Below, one piece after another: positions 5,379 to 10,734 of a stretch of DNA of 10,734 nucleotides; position 1 is the first letter of the stretch, and each line of letters opens with the position of its first letter. The notes beneath the pieces are model-generated. The model was not told where the DNA came from, made no database searches, and saw nothing but the letters and a program-made list of their open reading frames with translations. The translations under genes and the position numbers were made by a program. The stretch spans positions 1 to 10,734 of the forward strand of contig JAUPKV010000453.1 in NCBI GenBank assembly GCA_030837265.1. The letters are read 5' to 3'. This DNA is from Methanobacteriota archaeon (lineage in GTDB: Archaea; Halobacteriota; Methanosarcinia; Methanosarcinales; Methanosarcinaceae).

Positions 5379-5432
5379 TTGTGATACTTATAATAATAGA
5401 GAAGTCTGATGCAGCCAATCTTTTTTCAAAGT

Positions 5433-5437
5433 GGGAG
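5433..5437 (+). promoter_or_regulatory. ribosome site deciding the kinase start
   Basis: GGGAG lies 6 nt before ATG 5444. The in-frame GTG at 5381 has no such site, and the MEDS domain begins a few residues after the ATG, so the shorter protein is preferred. Confidence 0.55.
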
Positions 5438-5443
5438 AATCGA

Positions 5444-8400
5444 ATGCGAAATCATCTAAGAAAATCCGGTATCGATATTATAGGCCATGTTCCCTGGGGC
5501 ACACATATATGCCAATTCTTTCAAACAAAAGATGATTTAACGGACATCCATGTGAACTATCTCAAAGAAGGATTGGAAAACAATGAATTTTGCCTGTGGG
5601 TCACATCACAACCTTTGGAAATAGAAGACGCAAAAGAATCTTTGAGAAGCGTTGTGCCGGACCTGAATATTTTTCTAGAGAGACAGCAAATCGAGATTAT
5701 CTCTTTCAACGACTGGTTTCTAACCGACGGCGCCTTTGATCCGGAAAAAGTCTCAAACGGCTGTGCTGGGAAATTGACTTATGTATTTCAAAATGGTTAC
5801 GAAGGCTTCAGGCTTTGTGTGAATAATTCATGGTTGGACAAAGAGTATTGGGACAGCTTCATCAAATTTAAGGAACAAATGGACAATGTTATTGGCAACT
5901 GCCAGATGCTAGTTCTTTGTACGTATTCTCTAGAGAAACACAATGTTGACGAGATACTTGATCTGGGCTTAAACCATCAATTTACACTGATCAACAGTAA
6001 AGGTAAATGGAAACTTGTCGAAAGCTACAGACGCAAAATGGCTGAAGAAGCGGTCGTTAAAGCCACAAAAGATTGGGAATATACCTTTGATGCAGTTCCG
6101 GATTTGATATCGATAATTGACAATAATTACAAAATAATCCGTACTAACAAAGTCATGGCAGCGAAACTGGGGATGGCACAAGAAGAGTGCATCGGGTTGA
6201 CTTGCTATCATGTAGTCCATGGGACAGCAAAACCTCCCTCTTTTTGCCCGCAACAGCTTATGCTCAAAGATGGGCTTGAACACTCCTCCGAGATTTGTGG
6301 GGACTGTCTTGATGGCTATTTCTTAGTACGTGTCTCGCCAATATATGATTCAAATGGAAAACTAACTGGGAGTATTCATGTCGCTCGGGATATTAATGAA
6401 CGTAGATTGATGGAAGAGACATTGCGCCAGAGCGAGGAGAAATACCGCAATATTGTAGAGACTGCTAATGAAGGCATATTCTTGACGAATGCCGAATTAA
6501 AGGTCATTTACGCGAATAAGAGAACAGCTGAAATGTTGAAGTATTCTCCAGACAAAATTATTGGTAAACCGGTAATTGACTTTATCAGTGAAGAAAGCAT
6601 GCCTACCGTCATCGTCACTTTTGAAAAAAAGCTTCAAGGTATAGACGAAAATTATGAATTGAAGTTAAAATGTAAGGATGGCTCTCCCTTATGGGCAATT
6701 ATAAATGAAAAAACCCTTTTTGATAAAGAAGGCAGGTTTACTGGCATTCTTGGTATGCTTACCGATATCAATAATCGCAAGCAGACGGAAATAGAACTGC
6801 TGGAAAGTGAAACACATTTCCGTACTTTGGCTGTGAATTCCCCTGACATAATTGCCCGTTTTGATAGACAATACCGACACATATACGTAAATCCTTCCGC
6901 AGTGGTTTCTTATGGTATTCCTCAAGCTGAAATAATTGGAAAAACTCTCGGGGATTTGGGGAAAAATACTAAAAATGTGAAAGTCTGGGAAGAACATCTG
7001 GAAAACGTTTTTGTCACAGGAAAAGCCAAAACAATAGAGTATTATATCTTGCTCAAAGGGAAAAAATATTATTTCAATACAAAAATAGTACCCGAGTTTC
7101 TTAATGACAAAATTGTCTCCGTTCTTACCATCTCACGTGATATTACCGATATTAAGGAATCAGAATCCAGGCTAAAAGAAACTTTGCATAATTTAGACAA
7201 AATAATAAAGGAACGTACAGAAGAACTTCAGAAAGCTTACGACTTATTGAAAGAAAGTGAAAGAGGGCTTGCTGACGCTCAAGAAATGGCTCATATCGGA
7301 AATTGGGAGAGGGACCTGGCGACTAATAAATTACGTATGTCTGACGAGATATATCGTATTTTTAGAATTAACCCTCAAGAACTCTACGTTTCTTTTGATG
7401 ACGTTTTAACGCATATACATCCGGATGACCGAGATAAAGTGAAAAAAGCCTTTAATGAGGCTTTTAAATCAAAGTCCTTTAGTTTTGATACAAGTATCAT
7501 TTTAGACAATGGAGAAGAGCGGATAATTCATGTGAAAGGCGAAGTTGTTTTCGATGAGAATAATTATCCCGTTCGGTTAAAAGGTACAACGCAAGATATA
7601 AGTGAGCGTGTAATAGCTGAGAAAGCATTACAAGAAAGTGAGGAAAAGTACCGCAGTATCGTTGAGACAGCTAATGAAGGTATAGTGATAATCAATGAAC
7701 AATTTAAAGCTACTTATGTTAATCAGAAAATGGCGGATATGGTCGGATACAGTATAGAAGCGTGTCTTAACAAGCCGATAATGGACTTCATTAGCGAAGA
7801 ATCTATAGATGTAGTGAAAAACAATTTTGGCAAGAGACCTCAGGGAATAAATGACCAATATGAATTTAAATTAAGAAGAAAAGATGACTCAACCTTATGC
7901 GTGATTTCAAGTGCAAAATCTCTTTTTAATAAGGAAGGAAGGTTTATTGGTTCTCTCAGTATGCTTACGGATGTCACCCAGAAAAAGAAAACTGAAGAAG
8001 AGCTTGCAAACATTGAGATAGCTCGTAAAAAAGAAATTCACCACAGGATTAAAAATAACTTGCAGGTAATTTCTTCACTTCTTGACCTGCAGGCTGATAA
8101 ATTCAAAAACAAGGAGCATATAAGATATTGTGAAGTTCTTGATGCCTTCAAGGAAAGCCAGGACCGTGTAATTTCAATGGCTTTGATACATGAAGAGTTG
8201 TACAAAGGCGGAGGTTTCGAGAAACTAAATTTTTCGCCGTACGCTGAAGAACTGGCTGGAAACATTTTGAAGACTTATAATCTTGGAAATAACAATGTCT
8301 GTTTAAAGCTGAACCTGGAAGCAAACATTTTCTTCGATATGGATGTTGCTGTTCCATTGGGAATTATAATCAACGAACTCGTTTCTAATTCCTTCAAACA

Positions 8401-8737
8401 CGCATTTAAGGGTAGAAGTGATGGAAATATTCAAATAAAACTGCATAGAGAAGAAATCAGGTCATACTTTAAAAACGTTGACGAAAATAGTTTTTTTACT
8501 ACTTTTACTTTGAGAATATCGGACAACGGAACGGGAATACCTGCAAACCTTGATATCTCAGCCCTTGATAGTTTAGGTCTTCAGCTCGTAACTTCTCTTG
8601 TCTCTCAACTGGACGGAGAACTTGAGATTAAGAGGAACAATGGGACCGAGTTTATGATCAGGTTTACGGTAACGGAAAAAAAGAATCAGATGTCAATACC
8701 TGTGTCTCAACAAAAAGTTGATAAGACTTGTATATAA
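5444..8737 (+). CDS. MEDS/multi-PAS sensor histidine kinase, HisKA_2 type
   Basis: A 1097-residue soluble sensor kinase. Residues about 10-190 are a MEDS domain (methanogen/methylotroph DcmR sensory), with GHVPWGTHICQFF at its start. Five PAS domains follow at roughly 211-324, 332-449, 454-577, 616-729 and 733-855, with a charged coiled-coil linker at 578-615. The kinase core starts with EIHHRIKNNLQVISSLLDLQ, the HisKA_2 phosphoacceptor motif. His867 (the His before Arg) is the likely phosphorylation site. The ATPase domain has NELVSN (Asn977), DNGTG (Asp1027) and SLGLQL (from 1043), all intact. No membrane span or signal peptide is present, so it senses an internal signal; the ligand is unknown. 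PAS1 carries five Cys (249, 254, 268, 285, 288), including a CGDC pair. PAS2 and PAS5 are near-duplicates. No receiver domain or regulator gene is adjacent, so its partner lies elsewhere. Confidence 0.93.
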   Translation: MRNHLRKSGIDIIGHVPWGTHICQFFQTKDDLTDIHVNYLKEGLENNEFCLWVTSQPLEIEDAKESLRSVVPDLNIFLERQQIEIISFNDWFLTDGAFDPEKVSNGCAGKLTYVFQNGYEGFRLCVNNSWLDKEYWDSFIKFKEQMDNVIGNCQMLVLCTYSLEKHNVDEILDLGLNHQFTLINSKGKWKLVESYRRKMAEEAVVKATKDWEYTFDAVPDLISIIDNNYKIIRTNKVMAAKLGMAQEECIGLTCYHVVHGTAKPPSFCPQQLMLKDGLEHSSEICGDCLDGYFLVRVSPIYDSNGKLTGSIHVARDINERRLMEETLRQSEEKYRNIVETANEGIFLTNAELKVIYANKRTAEMLKYSPDKIIGKPVIDFISEESMPTVIVTFEKKLQGIDENYELKLKCKDGSPLWAIINEKTLFDKEGRFTGILGMLTDINNRKQTEIELLESETHFRTLAVNSPDIIARFDRQYRHIYVNPSAVVSYGIPQAEIIGKTLGDLGKNTKNVKVWEEHLENVFVTGKAKTIEYYILLKGKKYYFNTKIVPEFLNDKIVSVLTISRDITDIKESESRLKETLHNLDKIIKERTEELQKAYDLLKESERGLADAQEMAHIGNWERDLATNKLRMSDEIYRIFRINPQELYVSFDDVLTHIHPDDRDKVKKAFNEAFKSKSFSFDTSIILDNGEERIIHVKGEVVFDENNYPVRLKGTTQDISERVIAEKALQESEEKYRSIVETANEGIVIINEQFKATYVNQKMADMVGYSIEACLNKPIMDFISEESIDVVKNNFGKRPQGINDQYEFKLRRKDDSTLCVISSAKSLFNKEGRFIGSLSMLTDVTQKKKTEEELANIEIARKKEIHHRIKNNLQVISSLLDLQADKFKNKEHIRYCEVLDAFKESQDRVISMALIHEELYKGGGFEKLNFSPYAEELAGNILKTYNLGNNNVCLKLNLEANIFFDMDVAVPLGIIINELVSNSFKHAFKGRSDGNIQIKLHREEIRSYFKNVDENSFFTTFTLRISDNGTGIPANLDISALDSLGLQLVTSLVSQLDGELEIKRNNGTEFMIRFTVTEKKNQMSIPVSQQKVDKTCI

Positions 8738-8763
8738 GTATTTAATATATCTAAGTATTTAAT
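8735..8763. repeat. 12-bp direct repeat at the kinase stop codon
   Basis: TAAGTATTTAAT occurs at 8735-8746 and 8752-8763, a 17-bp period. The first copy contains the kinase stop codon. Origin by replication slippage is likely; no function is evident. Confidence 0.5.
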
Positions 8764-9079
8764 TTTCGACCTTTTCACCACTCAAAAAAAACCAAAAGTT
8801 TTGTCCGCTCGCCTTTTGCAGGCATTTCATTCAGCTCTTCGTGCCCCTGGATTATTATTATTATTATTATTCTTGATAAGTACACCAAATGTGACTGCGC
8901 TAAAAGGAGCAACCATTTTGCACATTCCCTGTTAACATAATTAAGAAAATACAGGACCATCCTAAAGCAACAGCAAGTGTCAAATTTAGAGTAAGCCCTG
9001 ATTTATCCATTTTTTATTTTTTTACTTACCTAATGCAGTTTAGCAAGGAAAGTCAATCCATAGATTTAATCTAAGAAGT
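8738..9079. other. intergenic stretch with simple repeats and no supported gene
   Basis: This 342-bp gap between the kinase and the DUF2124-like gene holds a direct repeat at its left edge (8735-8763), an (ATT)7 tract at 8851-8871 and a T-rich run near 9007-9023. A minus-strand frame at 8775-8960 contains seven consecutive isoleucines, which are just the ATT tract in translation. A plus-strand frame is open from about 8908 to 9073 but has no start codon or familiar motif. Decayed coding DNA is possible but cannot be shown. Confidence 0.5.
8851..8871. repeat. (ATT)7 microsatellite
   Basis: Seven perfect ATT units lie in non-coding DNA. Such tracts change length easily by slippage. It is too far from either gene start to suggest phase variation. 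Confidence 0.8.
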
Positions 9080-9547
9080 TCATATAGTCAGCACTTCAAC
9101 AGCGATGTCAGCATCGAGAATATAATCAAAGGTAATTGTTTCATCCCATTTTTGCTGCGTGAGCATAGACTGAAAACAGAGCCCGATAACTTTTCCTTTT
9201 CCAGAGTCCTCAAGAATCTTACTGGCTAATTCTTTTGCATTTGCACAGGAAATTCCGGACTTTGGCATCGAAAGCCCACCTAACAGGACCACAACGTCAG
9301 CATGTGCATCCGTAAACTCTCCAAGCTGCATGCCCTCGGGGGTCATGACTATGGATCTTGCTTTGTCAATGTCCAGATTGGGGACAAAAGCGAGCTTTCT
9401 GTCACGGGCTACAAAGCCGAGAAGTTCGGCGAACGGAGTACAAAAGCCTGGAGTTCCCACAAAAGTGATCTTTTCAGCTCCTTCAATAAGGCTCTTGAAA
9501 CTATTCAGTATACCGCCTACTCCTTTAGAGGTATTTGTTACTTGCAT
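9080..9547 (-). CDS. DUF2124-like protein of methanogens
   Basis: A 155-residue protein whose pattern matches the archaeal family DUF2124 as I recall it: ITFVGTPGFCTPFAELLGF (residues 27-45, with Cys36), VVVLLGGLSMPKSGISCA, then KVIGLCFQSM. The alternating hydrophobic strands and glycine turns look like a Rossmann-type alpha/beta fold. FVGTPG could be a nucleotide- or ligand-binding loop, but the family has no established function that I know. There is no signal peptide or membrane span. The start ATG 9547 has TGGAG (plus 9556-9560) 8 nt upstream. A TATA box at 9633-9640 predicts a leader of about 60 nt that contains a perfect 7-bp palindrome (9576-9596). The gene is divergent from the flavin oxidoreductase gene and stands alone on its strand here. 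Confidence 0.78.
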   Translation of the reverse strand: MQVTNTSKGVGGILNSFKSLIEGAEKITFVGTPGFCTPFAELLGFVARDRKLAFVPNLDIDKARSIVMTPEGMQLGEFTDAHADVVVLLGGLSMPKSGISCANAKELASKILEDSGKGKVIGLCFQSMLTQQKWDETITFDYILDADIAVEVLTI

Positions 9548-9575
9548 AAAATCTACTCCATTTTGATCTTTTGTT

Positions 9576-9596
9576 AAATACTGTTTTGTAGTATTT
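9576..9596. promoter_or_regulatory. palindrome in the leader of the DUF2124-like gene
   Basis: AAATACT (9576-9582) and AGTATTT (9590-9596) form a perfect 7-7-7 inverted repeat between the TATA box at 9633-9640 and the start codon at 9547. Size and position suit a dimeric repressor site, or a weak RNA hairpin. Confidence 0.4.
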
Positions 9597-9632
9597 CTTT
9601 TCAGCTAACCGTAGTAATATTGAGTTGTACTG

Positions 9633-9640
9633 TATATATT
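9633..9640 (-). promoter_or_regulatory. TATA box of the DUF2124-like gene
   Basis: On the minus strand AATATATA, preceded by CCAATAA, is a good archaeal TATA box with a purine-rich flank. It predicts a start near 9608. Confidence 0.4.
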
Positions 9641-9667
9641 TTATTGGCGATTCGATGTAGCTGATTA

Positions 9668-9677
9668 TTTAAATAAA
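9668..9677 (+). promoter_or_regulatory. candidate TATA box of the flavin oxidoreductase gene
   Basis: TTTAAATAAA lies about 85-93 nt before ATG 9761. TTAATATTTAT at about 9699-9708 is an equally good alternative and would give a shorter leader. The surroundings are AT-rich, so neither is certain. Confidence 0.25.
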
Positions 9678-9760
9678 AATTCCATAATAATTATCTGTTA
9701 ATATTTATCTCAAGCTCGTATTAAGTAATGAAGGAACTCAAGCTTAACGAGGCAGGCATC

Positions 9761-10734
9761 ATGGCAGGAGACAAGGATCTTTTTTCACAGTATAGGATGG
9801 GTGATCTCACGCTTCCAAACCGTATAGTGATGGCGCCAATGACCCGCAACCGTGCAGGGGGTGCTGAAGTCCCGGTCTCACTGGCGATCACTTATTATGT
9901 GCAACGAGCCTCGGCAGGCTTGATTATCACCGAGGGCTCGCAGGTTAGCCCGCAGGGAGTGGGCTACGTGCATACACCGGGCATATACTCTGAGGCACAG
10001 GTTGCCGGGTGGAAGAAAGTGACGGAGGCTGTTCATCAGGCTGGAGGCAGGATTTTCATCCAGCTATGGCATGTAGGGAGGGTCTCCCACTCCGATTTTC
10101 TGGATGGTACTCTACCGGTCGCACCATCCGCGCTACCCGTAGAAGGCTTTGTCCACACATCCGGTGGAAAAAAGCCAATTCCGGTTCCCAGAGCCCTGAA
10201 AACCGACGAGGTGCCGGACATAGTCAGACAATTCCGGCAGGCAGCGGAGAACGCCAGAACTGCCGGCTTCGATGGGGTGGAAATCCATGGCGCAAACGGC
10301 TATCTGCTGGACCAATTCCTGCGAAGCGGGTCCAACAAACGAACCGATGAGTACGGTGGCAGCCTTGAGAACCGAACCCGTTTGCCCCTTGAGGTCACAA
10401 AAGCCGTCATCGAGGTATGGGGCGGCGACCGCGTCGGTTACCATATCTCCCCGCACATGACTGCACATTCCATGTCGGATGCTAATCCCCGGGAGACTTT
10501 TTCCTATTTCACCGGAGAGCTGGACAAAACAGGCCTGGGCTACCTTCATCTAATAGAGCCTATCGGAAGCCGGTCTGGTTTCGTGCCACCCGAGGCACGG
10601 CTTGGGCCTACTCTGCGCAGGATTTTCGAAAGGACGTTCATACTGAACGGCGGGTATGGCCTCCATAGCGGGAACGAAGCTATTGCCAGCGGCGAGGCCG
10701 ACCTGATCGCCTTCGGAGTGCCTTTCCTGGCCAA
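9761..10734 (+). CDS. Old Yellow Enzyme-family NADH:flavin oxidoreductase, 3' end beyond window
   Basis: The frame is open to the window edge: 324 residues of an FMN-dependent ene-reductase, probably lacking about 40. I prefer ATG 9761 (MAGDKDLFSQY) because GAGG at 9749-9752 lies 8 nt upstream; ATG 9728 has no ribosome site and adds 11 unusual residues. Family marks in order are LPNRIVMAPMTRNRA (Thr28), TEGSQVSP, IFIQLWHVGRVSH (Gln101), the active-site set HGANGY (His176, Asn179, Tyr181, matching His191, Asn194 and Tyr196 of yeast OYE1), then DQFLRSGSNKRTDEYGGS and ENR. These enzymes reduce activated C=C bonds or nitro groups using NAD(P)H. The position that is usually Arg in VGxRxSP is His228 here (VGYHISP). 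The gene is G+C-rich (34 of 60 bases at 10261-10320), unlike the left part of the window, suggesting transfer. It is divergent from the DUF2124-like gene. Confidence 0.93.
   Translation, partial: MAGDKDLFSQYRMGDLTLPNRIVMAPMTRNRAGGAEVPVSLAITYYVQRASAGLIITEGSQVSPQGVGYVHTPGIYSEAQVAGWKKVTEAVHQAGGRIFIQLWHVGRVSHSDFLDGTLPVAPSALPVEGFVHTSGGKKPIPVPRALKTDEVPDIVRQFRQAAENARTAGFDGVEIHGANGYLLDQFLRSGSNKRTDEYGGSLENRTRLPLEVTKAVIEVWGGDRVGYHISPHMTAHSMSDANPRETFSYFTGELDKTGLGYLHLIEPIGSRSGFVPPEARLGPTLRRIFERTFILNGGYGLHSGNEAIASGEADLIAFGVPFLA

Noticed and set aside
5381..5443. GTG 5381 as the kinase start
   Set aside because: No ribosome site precedes it, the likely TATA box is only a few bases upstream, and ATG 5444 has GGGAG and fits the MEDS domain start.
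8775..8960. 61-codon minus-strand frame with a poly-isoleucine run
   Set aside because: The isoleucines are the translated (ATT)7 tract, there is no ribosome site, and no homology is recognised.
8908..9073. Open plus-strand frame before the DUF2124-like gene
   Set aside because: No start codon, no ribosome site and no familiar motif; it could be chance or old decay.
10009..10549. Several ORFs in other frames inside the flavin oxidoreductase gene
   Set aside because: They are shadows in a G+C-rich gene; the continuous frame from 9761 carries all the conserved motifs.
1..10734. CRISPR arrays, tRNA or rRNA genes, replication origin
   Set aside because: No regularly spaced repeats, cloverleaf-like sequences or rRNA motifs were seen on either strand.

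Overview
The window most likely comes from a methanogenic archaeon of the genus Methanosarcina. Three things point there: a MEDS-domain multi-PAS histidine kinase, small proteins resembling the archaeal families DUF2769 and DUF2124, and archaeal-style TATA boxes about 30 nt before starts that carry short G-rich ribosome sites. The family names come from recalled sequence signatures; no search was run.

Left part, 1 to about 3750: very AT-rich accessory DNA that reads as a gene graveyard around one intact gene. The intact gene (511-1389) encodes an uncharacterised 292-residue protein with a Cys/His-rich N-terminal domain and a helical C-terminal half. A weak terminator follows it. Next comes a damaged IS256-family element (1443-2505) with 12-bp terminal inverted repeats, a frameshifted transposase and a lost transposase C-terminus. 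The C-terminal half of a SAM-dependent methyltransferase (2506-2889) begins exactly at the element's outer end. Beyond it lie a decayed RelBE-type toxin-antitoxin pair (3065-3563) and a C-terminal scrap that resembles a restriction endonuclease (3553-3747).

Middle part, about 3950 to 8737: ordinary chromosomal genes. On the minus strand are a cysteine-rich DUF2769-like protein (3950-4309) and a MarC-family membrane protein (4425-5057), each with its own TATA box. A GC-rich hairpin followed by a T-run sits between marC and the divergent kinase gene. The kinase (5444-8737, 1097 residues) has an N-terminal MEDS domain, five PAS domains and a HisKA_2/HATPase core. It has no membrane segment and no response regulator beside it, so it looks like a soluble orphan sensor.

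Right part, 8738 to 10734: a 342-bp gene-free stretch with an (ATT)7 tract, then a DUF2124-like gene on the minus strand (9080-9547). Divergent from it is an Old Yellow Enzyme-family flavin oxidoreductase (9761 to beyond the window end). That gene is much richer in G+C than the left part of the window, which suggests transfer, probably from a bacterium.

No complete multi-gene system of a new kind is visible. The best leads are the 292-residue protein, the Cys-rich first PAS domain of the kinase, the hairpin covering the transposase start, and the candidate short transcript upstream of the kinase.
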